Assembly (NCBI GenBank): GCA_017302355.1
Contig: JAFLDQ010000192.1
Location: 1 to 5,877, forward strand
Reading direction: 5' to 3'
From: Dechloromonas sp.
Lineage (GTDB): Bacteria; Pseudomonadota; Gammaproteobacteria; Burkholderiales; Rhodocyclaceae
DNA: 5,877 nucleotides
Shown: piece after piece, positions 1-5,829 of the stretch
Layout of the letters: every line of letters begins with the position of its first letter
How positions within the stretch are numbered: position 1 is the first letter of the stretch
The notes under the pieces: generated by a model
What the model was told of the DNA's origin: nothing
Seen by the model: the letters and a program-made list of their open reading frames with translations, nothing else
Databases searched by the model: none
Program-made: the position numbers and the translations under genes

Positions 1-15
1 GAGCCTCTTGCAAAA
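1..15 (+). repeat. Left terminal inverted repeat
   Basis: GAGCCTCTTGCAAAA. It pairs with 242-256 with one mismatch at position 5 of the arm. Confidence 0.55.
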
Positions 16-207
16 GTCGGCCGAATTTTTCTGACGGCCCCGCAGTAAGCCAAAGCACGCATACCAATGGGGTCCTACGCTGAACTTTCAAAAATACAAT
101 CGAGCGCGCTGCAGATGCCTTGGTGGCGATTCGTGCCTTTGCTAATAATTGACTCTTCGTAACAGCCACACCCAGTTGCCTAAAATGGCGGCGAAATTCA
201 TCATAAT

Positions 208-231
208 CCGCCTAAATTTTAGGCGGTTTTT
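208..231 (+). terminator. Rho-independent terminator-like hairpin
   Basis: CCGCCTAAA at 208-216 and TTTAGGCGG at 218-226 form a perfect 9-bp stem around a single base (in practice the inner A-T pairs would open to form the loop). It is followed directly by TTTTT at 227-231. That is the classical stem plus U-run layout on the plus strand. It lies just inside the right end of the inverted-repeat element, a position that would block transcription leaving the element toward the small membrane ORF. No complete gene upstream is visible in the window. Confidence 0.6.
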
Positions 232-241
232 CCAAAAATAG

Positions 242-256
242 TTTTGCAAGAAGCTC
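242..256 (-). repeat. Right terminal inverted repeat
   Basis: TTTTGCAAGAAGCTC, whose reverse complement GAGCTTCTTGCAAAA matches the left end at 14 of 15 bases. It lies 8 bases before the first codon of the small membrane ORF. Confidence 0.55.
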
Positions 257-263
257 TTGGGAG

Positions 264-485
264 TTGCTCGGCTACAGCATTCCTGTCTTTGTTCTTGCTT
301 CCGCAGTAACTCTGATGATTATAGTTGTTTATATTAAAGAATTTGGAGGTGCAAAGGGCAGTTATATACAAATTGCTTTCTGGCAATATAAAAACGGAGG
401 GCTTAAGGGGAAAATATTTGCGATTTCTTCCACCTTAATCGTTTTGTGTTTTGTGCTCTGGATTGCATTGTCATTAACAAAGTAA
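264..485 (+). CDS. Small two-helix membrane protein, possibly 5'-truncated
   Basis: This is a 73-residue hydrophobic protein that I do not recognise. Two membrane segments are visible, at about residues 5-24 (SIPVFVLASAVTLMIIVVYI) and 51-71. They are joined by a short Gly/Lys-rich loop containing the aromatic stretch FWQY. Base composition is much more AT-rich than the downstream genes, which suggests foreign or accessory DNA. The start is doubtful: TTG at 264 is the first available initiator, and the only Shine-Dalgarno-like bases (GGGAG, 259-263) abut it with no spacing. The next in-frame ATG (315) would cut into the first helix. The frame stays open upstream across the end of the inverted-repeat element back to a stop at 213. 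The true 5' end may therefore have been lost when the element inserted. Composition and the paired hydrophobic segments support a once-real gene. Confidence 0.4.
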   Translation: MLGYSIPVFVLASAVTLMIIVVYIKEFGGAKGSYIQIAFWQYKNGGLKGKIFAISSTLIVLCFVLWIALSLTK

Positions 486-522
486 GGACTGGAAAACAAA
501 TGGCCTCAAAAACAGATATTAG

Positions 523-595
523 ACCAAAGGGGTCAGAGGCATTGGGTTTGAAAAGATGATTGAACGAAAATCGAAATTTCTCTGACCCTTTTGGT
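523..595. repeat. REP/REPIN-like imperfect palindrome
   Basis: ACCAAAGGGGTCAGAG at 523-538 and CTCTGACCCTTTTGGT at 580-595 are inverted copies matching at 15 of 16 bases. The one mismatch would be a G-U pair in RNA. The arms enclose 41 bases. The GGGGTCAGA core resembles the repetitive palindromes associated with REP-type Y1 tyrosine transposases in beta- and gammaproteobacteria, as I recall them. No transposase is present in the window, and no U-run follows the second arm, so it is not a clear terminator. It lies between the small membrane ORF and the kinase gene, at the edge where composition switches to GC-rich. Confidence 0.5.
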
Positions 596-663
596 TGCGT
601 GCGAAAAAAGGAAAGGGAACGTAATCGGATGTGTGCGCTAATGCAAGACCTGACCACAATTCC

Positions 664-2271
664 ATGAGCGCAGGCCGTCGCGGCGTCGCCAGTGACCAGG
701 CGACCCTTGTCGCCGCGCTGCGCAATCCAGCCTGTTATCCGCATCCGGCCGGGCCGGTCGAATTGATCGAGACGCATATCTCGTATGTGCTGTTGAGCGG
801 CGCGTACGCCTACAAGATCAAGAAGGCGGTCAGGCTGGGATTTCTCGATTTCAGCACCCTCGCCCGACGCCGCATGTATTGCGAGGAGGAACTCCGGCTC
901 AACCGCCGGCTCGCGCCCGAACTCTATCTGGCGGTGGTCGCGATCACCGGTTCCCGCGATGCGCCGCGCATCGCCGGGTATGGCGAGGCGATCGAGTATG
1001 CGGTGCAGATGTCCCGCTTCGCTCAGGACGACCTGCTCGACAGGCAATTGGCGGCGGGACGCCTTTCCCCGGAGGAGATCGACCAGGTTGCCGAGCAACT
1101 GGCCGGTTTCCACGAACGGGCGGAGCGGGCTTCGCCCGGCCAGCGGTTCGGCTCGCCGCAGGCGGTGTGGGCGCCGATGGCGCAGAACTTCGCGCAGCTT
1201 GGCGAACGGCTATCCGGCGCCGCCCACCGCGCCCGGCTCGCCGACCTCGAAGCCTGGAGCCGCCAGCGCTTCACCGAGGTGGCCGATCTCGTCGCGAGCC
1301 GCCTGCGTGACGGTTGGATCCGCGAATGCCACGGGGACCTCCATCTCGGCAACATCGTCAGGACGGGCGCGGGGCTGCGGCTTTTCGACTGCATCGAATT
1401 CGATCCCGGGCTGCGCTGGATCGACGTGCTCAACGAAATCGCCTTCCTGACCATGGACCTGGGGGGCCGTGGCCGCGCCGATTACGCGCATCGGCTGCTC
1501 AACCATTACCTGGAGGCCCTTGGCGATTACCGGGGTCTGCCGCTGCTCGCCTTCTACACCGTCTACCGCGCCCTGGTGAGGGCCAAGGTCGCCGCGATAC
1601 GCGCCGGCCAGGAAGAGCCGGCGGGCAGGCTCGCGGGACTCGCCACCTGCGACCAGTACCTGGACTGCGCCGGGAAGGCCGCCGTTCCGGGCCAGCCCAG
1701 GCTGCTGCTCATGCACGGGCTTTCCGGTTCGGGCAAGAGCTGGCTCGCGCAGCAACTGCTGGAGAGACTGGGCGCCTTGCGCATCCGCTCGGATGTCGAG
1801 CGCAAGCGCCTCTTCGGCCTGCCTGCCCTGGCCCGCAGCGACAGCGCGGTCGGCGACGGCATCTACGATACGGCGGCGACCGGGGCAACCTACGACCGTC
1901 TCGTCGAACTGGCCAGCCAGATCCTTGCGGCGGGCTATCCTGTGGTAGTGGACGCAGCCAACCTCAGGATCTGGCAGCGCGACGCTTTCCGGAAACTGGC
2001 GGCAAGCCGCGGGGTTCCCTTCGCCATCGTCTCCTGCACCGTGCCGGAAGCGGTCCTGCAGGCCCGGCTGGCGACCCGCCTCGCCGCCGGGCGCGACGCC
2101 TCGGAGGCGGACCGGGCGGTGCTGGCGCAGCAGATGCGCGACGGCGAGGCCTTTACGGCCGACGAAGAGGCCTGCTGCCTGACCATCGACACCAGCGGCC
2201 CTTTCCCGGAAGACCTGCCGGCAGCGTTGCAGGATCTTCCGGTTCCAAGCCTGCCGGTCAGCGCGCGCTGA
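664..2271 (+). CDS. Bifunctional aminoglycoside phosphotransferase-like / P-loop kinase protein
   Basis: This 535-residue fusion has two kinase modules. The N-terminal part (about 1-330) is an APH/choline-kinase-like fold. It has the YKIKK lysine region near 50-54, the catalytic loop HGDLHLGN at 223-230 and the metal-binding aspartate in LFDCIEFD (Asp242). The C-terminal part (about 345-535) is a small P-loop kinase. It has Walker A GLSGSGKS at 352-359, the acceptor-side motif RSDVERKR (Asp377), VVVDAANL around Asp430 and an Arg-rich lid region near ATRLAAGRD. Both active sites look intact. Proteins of this architecture are widespread in proteobacteria and are annotated as aminoglycoside phosphotransferase/ATP-binding proteins, but their substrate is not established; true antibiotic resistance is unlikely on present evidence. 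ATG 664 is preferred because GC-rich codon usage begins there. GTG 631, preceded by GGAAAGGGA at 610-618, would add 11 residues with poor codon bias. Archease follows 93 bases downstream on the same strand. Confidence 0.85.
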   Translation: MSAGRRGVASDQATLVAALRNPACYPHPAGPVELIETHISYVLLSGAYAYKIKKAVRLGFLDFSTLARRRMYCEEELRLNRRLAPELYLAVVAITGSRDAPRIAGYGEAIEYAVQMSRFAQDDLLDRQLAAGRLSPEEIDQVAEQLAGFHERAERASPGQRFGSPQAVWAPMAQNFAQLGERLSGAAHRARLADLEAWSRQRFTEVADLVASRLRDGWIRECHGDLHLGNIVRTGAGLRLFDCIEFDPGLRWIDVLNEIAFLTMDLGGRGRADYAHRLLNHYLEALGDYRGLPLLAFYTVYRALVRAKVAAIRAGQEEPAGRLAGLATCDQYLDCAGKAAVPGQPRLLLMHGLSGSGKSWLAQQLLERLGALRIRSDVERKRLFGLPALARSDSAVGDGIYDTAATGATYDRLVELASQILAAGYPVVVDAANLRIWQRDAFRKLAASRGVPFAIVSCTVPEAVLQARLATRLAAGRDASEADRAVLAQQMRDGEAFTADEEACCLTIDTSGPFPEDLPAALQDLPVPSLPVSAR

Positions 2272-2364
2272 AAGCCCGAAAATGCCCGCCCAGCCCTCCT
2301 CCTTGCCGCCGCCACCCGACGATGCGCCGCCGATCGCCCGGACCCTTGCGCGTCGGGTGCGCTG

Positions 2365-2778
2365 ATGGAGTGGCAGACCTTTCCCCATGAGGCCGACATC
2401 GGCGTCCGTGGCTGCGGCTCGACCCTGGCGGATGCCTTTGCCGGCGCCGCCACCGCGCTGACGTCGGTCATCTGCGACCCGGAGCGGATCGCCGATCACG
2501 CTGCGGTGACTGTCGAATGCGCGGCGCCGGACGACGAGCTGCTGCTCGTCGATTGGCTCAACGCCCTGATCTACGAAATGGCGACGCGGCGCATGCTGTT
2601 TTCGCGATTCGCCGTCGCCATCGGGAATCACCATCTGACGGCCACTGCCTGGGGCGAGCCGATCGACATCTCGCGCCATCGGCCGGCGGCCGAGGTCAAG
2701 GGGGCGTCGTTTTGCGAACTGGCCGTCGGGCGACAGGCTGATGGCCGCTGGCTGGCCCAGTGCGTGGTCGACGTCTGA
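2365..2778 (+). CDS. Archease, RtcB-activating protein
   Basis: This 137-residue protein has the hallmarks of the archease family. They are the N-terminal HEADIGVRG (His8, Asp11), [13 protein letters not shown], the central helix [13 protein letters not shown] at 59-71, the EVKGASF strand at 110-116, and a C-terminal AQCVVDV in which Asp136 is the penultimate residue. Its length is normal for the family. Archeases bind a divalent metal through conserved acidic residues. They speed guanylylation of the RNA ligase RtcB, allow multiple turnover and broaden nucleotide use. The gene for RtcB follows 138 bases downstream, which strongly supports the call. The ATG has no evident Shine-Dalgarno sequence. 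The 31 codons before it are in frame with, and stop-free from, the upstream kinase stop codon, but they contain no usual initiator, so ATG 2365 is the only plausible start. The stop codon is part of a long inverted repeat reaching into the rtcB leader. Confidence 0.92.
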   Translation: MEWQTFPHEADIGVRGCGSTLADAFAGAATALTSVICDPERIADHAAVTVECAAPDDELLLVDWLNALIYEMATRRMLFSRFAVAIGNHHLTATAWGEPIDISRHRPAAEVKGASFCELAVGRQADGRWLAQCVVDV

Positions 2779-2881
2779 TTCCATTTCCAGACCAACCGTG
2801 ACTTTGTCGACTTCGCCTTGCCGTGCTACTTGCACTGTCCGCGGCTCGTCTTCGCGTCACGATCGATCTGGAAATGGAATC
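2777..2881 (+). promoter_or_regulatory. Long hairpin between archease and rtcB
   Basis: GATTCCATTTCCAGA at 2777-2791 and TCTGGAAATGGAATC at 2867-2881 are perfect 15-base inverted repeats, the first beginning on the last two bases of the archease stop codon. Inside them, after a symmetric 5x5 internal loop (2792-2796 and 2862-2866), CGTGAC at 2797-2802 pairs with GTCACG at 2856-2861. A further small GTGC/GCAC hairpin with a 5-base loop sits at 2823-2835. The layered pairing predicts a stable RNA element ending 35 bases before the rtcB start codon. It has no U-run, so it is not an ordinary intrinsic terminator. It could be an RNase III site, a stability or attenuation element, or an inserted palindromic repeat. 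The function is unknown; the pairing is directly seen. Confidence 0.6.
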
Positions 2882-2905
2882 GGCCCGTACCCGAAACCAT
2901 CATAC

Positions 2906-2910
2906 GAAGG
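2906..2910 (+). promoter_or_regulatory. Ribosome binding site of rtcB
   Basis: GAAGG lies 6 bases before ATG 2917. It fixes the rtcB start against the in-frame TTG at 2818, which would add an unlikely 33-residue leader running through the hairpin. Confidence 0.65.
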
Positions 2911-2916
2911 CAGGCA

Positions 2917-4347
2917 ATGAACATTTCCAGACTGAAACGCCGCGGAGACTTTGAATGGGAGCTGCCGGCCATCGGCCGCATGCGGGTGCCGGGGGTGATC
3001 TTCGCGTCGCGCGATCTGCTCGAAGCGATGGACGACAAGGTGGCCGAGCAGGTGGCCAACGTCGCCAGCCTGCCCGGAATCGTCACGGCGTCGTACACGA
3101 TGCCCGACGCCCACTGGGGCTACGGCTTTCCCATCGGCGGCGTTGCCGCCTTCGATGCCGACGACGGCGGTGTCGTCTCCGCCGGCGGGGTCGGTTTCGA
3201 TATCTCCTGCGGGGTGCGCACCCTGCACACCGGTCTCAAACTCGCCGACGTCGAAGAGCGCAAGGCGCGCCTCGCCGATGTGTTGTTCGCCCGCATCCCC
3301 GCCGGCATCGGCAGCACCGGCGGCATCCGGCTCGACGCCAGGGAAATGGAAGCGATGCTCAACGGGGGCGCGCGCTGGGCAGTGCAGGTGGGCTACGGAT
3401 CGCCTGCCGACCTCGAGCACATCGAGGAGCACGGCCGGGTCGCCGGCGCCGATCCGGCCTGCGTCTCCGAACTGGCCAGAAAGCGCCAGCGGGACGAAAT
3501 GGGCACGCTGGGTTCGGGCAACCACTACCTCGAGGTACAGGTGGTCAGCGAGATATTCGACGCCGCCGCCGCTCACGCCTACGGGCTGGCAGCCGGGGAC
3601 ATCGTGGTCAGCATCCATTGCGGCTCGCGCGGCCTCGGTCACCAGGTCGGCACCGACTACCTGCGCGAGATGGTGGCGGCGGCGCCGGCCGCCGGCATCG
3701 CCCTGCCCGACCGCGAGCTGGCGTGCGCCCCGATCCGGTCCGCGCTCGGCCAGCGCTATCTCGGCGCCATGCGCGCCGCCATCAACTGCGCGCTGGCCAA
3801 CCGGCAGATCCTTACCTACCTGGCGCGCGAGGCCTTCGCCGAGGTATTTCCCGGCGTCAGGCTGGCGCTGCTTCATGACGTCTCGCACAACACCTGCAAG
3901 GAAGAGGCTCACCTGGTCGCCGGCCACAGGCGCCGGCTGTTCGTGCATCGCAAGGGCGCGACGCGGGCTTTCGGCCCCGGCCACGCCGAGTTGCCAGGCG
4001 AATACGCGGCGGTCGGGCAACCGGTGTTGATCGGCGGCAGCATGGGGACGGCGTCCTACATCCTCGCCGGTGCGGCAGGGGCCGAGGAACGCGCCTTCGC
4101 CTCGGCCTGCCATGGCGCAGGGCGCGCGATGAGCCGCCATGAGGCGACGCGCCGCTGGAATGGCCGCGCGCTGATCGACGATCTGGCGGCGCGCGGCATC
4201 CTGATTCGCAGCCCGAGCTGGCGTGGCGTCGCCGAGGAGGCGCCGCTTGCCTACAAGGACGTCGGCGCCGTGGTCGATGCCTCCAACCACGCCGGGCTGG
4301 CCGGGAAAGTCGCCCGCCTCGCGCCGCTGGTCTGCATCAAGGGCTGA
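2917..4347 (+). CDS. rtcB: RNA-splicing ligase RtcB
   Basis: This 476-residue GTP- and Mn2+-dependent RNA ligase joins 3'-phosphate or 2',3'-cyclic-phosphate RNA ends to 5'-OH ends. It is used in tRNA splicing in archaea and metazoa and in RNA repair in bacteria. The active site is complete: Asp95 and Cys98 in FDISCGVR, Asn202 and His203 in GSGNHYLEV, His234 in HCGSRG, His324 in LHDVSHN, and the guanylylated histidine His399 in CHGAGRAMSR. The first five positions have the same numbers as in the Pyrococcus horikoshii enzyme, and the last two are offset by only five. The protein is longer than the ~408-residue E. coli RtcB, consistent with the archaeal-like, archease-assisted type. Archease is encoded immediately upstream, probably in the same transcript. 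No rtcR or rtcA is in the window, so the sigma-54 control seen in E. coli is not indicated here. ATG 2917 is chosen for its GAAGG ribosome site and because MNISRLKRRGDFEWELP is a typical RtcB start. Confidence 0.96.
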   Translation: MNISRLKRRGDFEWELPAIGRMRVPGVIFASRDLLEAMDDKVAEQVANVASLPGIVTASYTMPDAHWGYGFPIGGVAAFDADDGGVVSAGGVGFDISCGVRTLHTGLKLADVEERKARLADVLFARIPAGIGSTGGIRLDAREMEAMLNGGARWAVQVGYGSPADLEHIEEHGRVAGADPACVSELARKRQRDEMGTLGSGNHYLEVQVVSEIFDAAAAHAYGLAAGDIVVSIHCGSRGLGHQVGTDYLREMVAAAPAAGIALPDRELACAPIRSALGQRYLGAMRAAINCALANRQILTYLAREAFAEVFPGVRLALLHDVSHNTCKEEAHLVAGHRRRLFVHRKGATRAFGPGHAELPGEYAAVGQPVLIGGSMGTASYILAGAAGAEERAFASACHGAGRAMSRHEATRRWNGRALIDDLAARGILIRSPSWRGVAEEAPLAYKDVGAVVDASNHAGLAGKVARLAPLVCIKG

Positions 4348-4354
4348 AGCGTCC

Positions 4355-4378
4355 GGTCGGCCGGCACGGCAGCCGACC
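4355..4378. terminator. Possible hairpin between convergent genes
   Basis: GGTCGGC at 4355-4361 and GCCGACC at 4372-4378 form a perfect 7-bp GC-rich stem around a 10-base loop. It sits in the 38-base gap between the rtcB stop and the stop of the convergent Mut7-C gene. There is no T-run on either side, so it is at best a weak or factor-assisted bidirectional terminator. Confidence 0.35.
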
Positions 4379-4385
4379 TCCTGTG

Positions 4386-5150
4386 TCAGCGATCGCCCGG
4401 AGAAACGCCGCCGTGCGCGATCGTCGTCTCCAGCAATTGCCGCATCCGCCGCCAGTGCGATCCCTCCCAGAAGATGCGACGACAATGATCGCAAATCGTG
4501 AAATTTTCATGATTTACTTTAACTGATTCCGGCAACTCATTGAAAACCGTTTCCTTTGCGATCTTCCGAACCGGTGCGTTGCATTCCAGGCAAAGGGTGA
4601 ACGGGCGGAAGCTGCGCGCCAGATCGAGCCGCGCCACGATCTCGCCGAACTGCCGCGCCGGCTTCAGTGAATGCACATAACAGCCATGGCTGATGCCGCG
4701 CTGCTTGAGCAGGTCGCGGTCGCGCGTCAGCGCGATACGCCCTTCGCGGCCGGCAATGCCGGCGATCTCGCGGTCCTGGTAGTCGTTGCGGTACAAGGTA
4801 TCGAAGCCTGCCATGCGCAGCAGCCGGGCGAGTCCGCCCAGATGGGAATCGGCGACGAAGCGGATCACCGGCAGCGGCCACTCGCGCAGGCGCGGCGGCG
4901 GCTCGCCGCCGGACGAAGCGATGCGGGGGAAGACGGCCACCCGATCCCCGTCGCGCAGCAGGCGGTCGAACCCGGCCGCCTGGCCATTGACCAGAATCAC
5001 TTCGACCTCGGTATGCGGCACGCCGAGCGCCTCGATCATGTGCTTGGTGGTGGCATTGCGCGCGCAGGGAACCGCGAATTCCCGGCGGCGCTGTCCGGGC
5101 AGCAGGAAGTCGTTGAGTTCGTCGTGGAAGCAAAATCTCGCGGTAACCAT
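4386..5150 (-). CDS. Ubiquitin-like / Mut7-C PIN-like RNase domain protein
   Basis: This 254-residue protein has two domains. Residues 1 to about 85 form a MoaD/ThiS-like beta-grasp (Ub-Mut7-C) domain, with KHMIEALGVPHTEVEVILVNG and a GDRVAVFPRIAS segment. Residues from about 95 form the Mut7-C domain, a PIN-like nuclease fold. It starts at RFVADSHLGGLARLLRMAGF (Asp101) and continues with YRNDYQDREI (Asp123) and LTRDRDLL (Asp144, Asp146), which supply the expected acidic metal-binding residues. A zinc ribbon follows, CxxC at 187/190 and CxxC at 220/223, ending in FWEGSHWRRM. The predicted role is metal-dependent RNA cleavage; no substrate is established for bacterial members. ATG 5150 is chosen because the beta-grasp domain starts at once (MVTARFCFHDELNDFL); the frame extends 20 residues upstream but that stretch looks non-coding. 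The ribosome site is weak. The gene runs toward rtcB, with 38 bases between the two stops. Confidence 0.87.
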   Translation of the reverse strand: MVTARFCFHDELNDFLLPGQRRREFAVPCARNATTKHMIEALGVPHTEVEVILVNGQAAGFDRLLRDGDRVAVFPRIASSGGEPPPRLREWPLPVIRFVADSHLGGLARLLRMAGFDTLYRNDYQDREIAGIAGREGRIALTRDRDLLKQRGISHGCYVHSLKPARQFGEIVARLDLARSFRPFTLCLECNAPVRKIAKETVFNELPESVKVNHENFTICDHCRRIFWEGSHWRRMRQLLETTIAHGGVSPGDR

Positions 5151-5311
5151 TTTTTGTCTGGAATGCCCACTCGACGGTTGGCCTCGTGCTCGGGTCATCG
5201 CCGTGCACAAGCGGGGGAACGTCCGGAAATCGCCGGCTTTTGGGCGTCGACCGCGACAACTCCGTGCCGCAAGGCGGGTTTGCCGGAAAAGGCGCCTGTC
5301 GATTCCCGCGG

Positions 5312-5782
5312 TCAGCCGCCCTTCTGATAGGTGCCGATCAACCGCGCTTCGGCAACGACATGCCCCTTCATCGCCTGCTCCAGCGCCTTTTTGGCCGGCC
5401 GCCCGAGGTCCGGCAGGACCACGTCAAGCGCGTAGAACTTGTGGAAGTAGCGGTGCCGCCCGACCGGGGGGCATGGGCCGCCGTAGCCGGTGCGCTGCCA
5501 GTCGTTGACGCCCTCCAGCGTGCCGACGGGCAGCGCCCGCACCGCCTCGGGCAGCCCGGCGACGCCGACCGGCAGGTTGTACAGGACCCAATGCACCCAG
5601 GTCATGCGCGGCGCCCGGGGATCCGGCGCATCCGGATCGTCGACGATCAGCGCGAGGCTCCTCGCCGTCGCGGGAACTCCGCTCCAGGCAAGCGGCGGGG
5701 AAACGTCGCCGCCCTCGCAGGTGTACGTCCTGGGGATCGCGCCGTGATCGGAGAACGCGGTTGATGTGATGATCATGTCCAT
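5312..5782 (-). CDS. YbhB/YbcL family PEBP (Raf kinase inhibitor-like) protein
   Basis: This 156-residue protein belongs to the phosphatidylethanolamine-binding protein family, close to E. coli YbhB/YbcL in length. Visible family motifs are IPRTYTCEGGDVSPPLAW at 16-33, the ligand-pocket DDPDAP at 48-53, TWVHWVLYNLP at 61-71 (His64), and GYGGPCPP at 99-106 followed by GRHRYFHKFYALD at 108-120. The pocket binds small anionic groups in known members; the cellular role in bacteria is largely unknown. No signal peptide is present, so it should be cytoplasmic like YbhB. ATG 5782 is supported by a ribosome site 8 bases upstream; an ATG two codons later is the only near alternative. It lies upstream of the Mut7-C gene on the same strand with 161 bases between, so co-transcription is possible but not evident. 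Confidence 0.93.
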   Translation of the reverse strand: MDMIITSTAFSDHGAIPRTYTCEGGDVSPPLAWSGVPATARSLALIVDDPDAPDPRAPRMTWVHWVLYNLPVGVAGLPEAVRALPVGTLEGVNDWQRTGYGGPCPPVGRHRYFHKFYALDVVLPDLGRPAKKALEQAMKGHVVAEARLIGTYQKGG

Positions 5783-5790
5783 GGTTTCTG

Positions 5791-5796
5791 CTTCCC
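5791..5796 (-). promoter_or_regulatory. Ribosome binding site of the PEBP gene
   Basis: On the minus strand this reads GGGAAG, 8 bases before ATG 5782, and supports that start. Confidence 0.55.
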
Positions 5797-5823
5797 GTTC
5801 GAGGGGTGGCCTCCCTGACCCGC

Positions 5824-5829
5824 AGTATA
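5824..5829 (-). promoter_or_regulatory. Possible -10 element upstream of the PEBP gene
   Basis: On the minus strand this reads TATACT, close to the sigma-70 -10 consensus, in an otherwise GC-rich leader 41 bases before the start codon. The best -35-like sequence (TTGGAT, 5851-5856) is 21 bases away, longer than the usual 16-18, so the promoter call is weak. Confidence 0.25.

Larger units (their letters stand above)
1..256. mobile_element. MITE-like / IS-derived element bounded by terminal inverted repeats
   Basis: The segment is delimited by GAGCCTCTTGCAAAA at its left edge and TTTTGCAAGAAGCTC at its right edge. These match as inverted repeats at 14 of 15 positions and diverge immediately inside. 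Ends of the GAG...TTGCAAAA form resemble those of IS5-family insertion sequences as I recall them. At 256 bases the element is too short for a transposase, and no convincing coding frame is visible inside, so it is best read as a non-autonomous derivative or an internally deleted IS. The left end coincides exactly with the first base of the window, so a target duplication cannot be checked. A terminator-like hairpin lies just inside the right end. Family assignment is inferred; the inverted repeat itself is directly seen. Confidence 0.5.

Noticed and set aside
149..186. Promoter-like TTGACT (149-154) and TAAAAT (181-186) upstream of the small membrane ORF
   Set aside because: The spacing is 26 bases, far from 16-18, and a terminator-like hairpin lies between these boxes and the ORF.
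403..1113. Minus-strand open frame of 236 codons across the repeat and the kinase 5' end
   Set aside because: It crosses the palindrome and two unrelated composition zones and overlaps the well-supported kinase gene. It shows no recognisable domain and is a shadow of GC-rich coding DNA.
1210..2835. Minus-strand open frame of 541 codons opposite the kinase and archease genes
   Set aside because: Both genes on the plus strand have clear family motifs. The antisense translation is a low-complexity Arg/Gly/Ala-rich sequence typical of GC-rich shadows.
2818..2916. In-frame N-terminal extension of RtcB from TTG 2818
   Set aside because: The extra 33 residues run through the hairpin and have no family similarity, whereas ATG 2917 has a well-spaced GAAGG and a typical RtcB N-terminus.
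2857..4494. Minus-strand open frame of 545 codons opposite rtcB
   Set aside because: rtcB has every catalytic residue in place on the other strand. The antisense product has no recognisable motif.
5151..5311. Gap between the PEBP and Mut7-C genes searched for small genes, repeats or CRISPR-like units
   Set aside because: Apart from GC-rich sequence with minor chance hairpins, I see no repeat, RNA gene, convincing promoter or small ORF there.
4671..5327. Plus-strand open frame of 218 codons opposite the Mut7-C gene
   Set aside because: The minus strand encodes the recognisable two-domain nuclease with intact Cys and Asp motifs. The plus frame has none.
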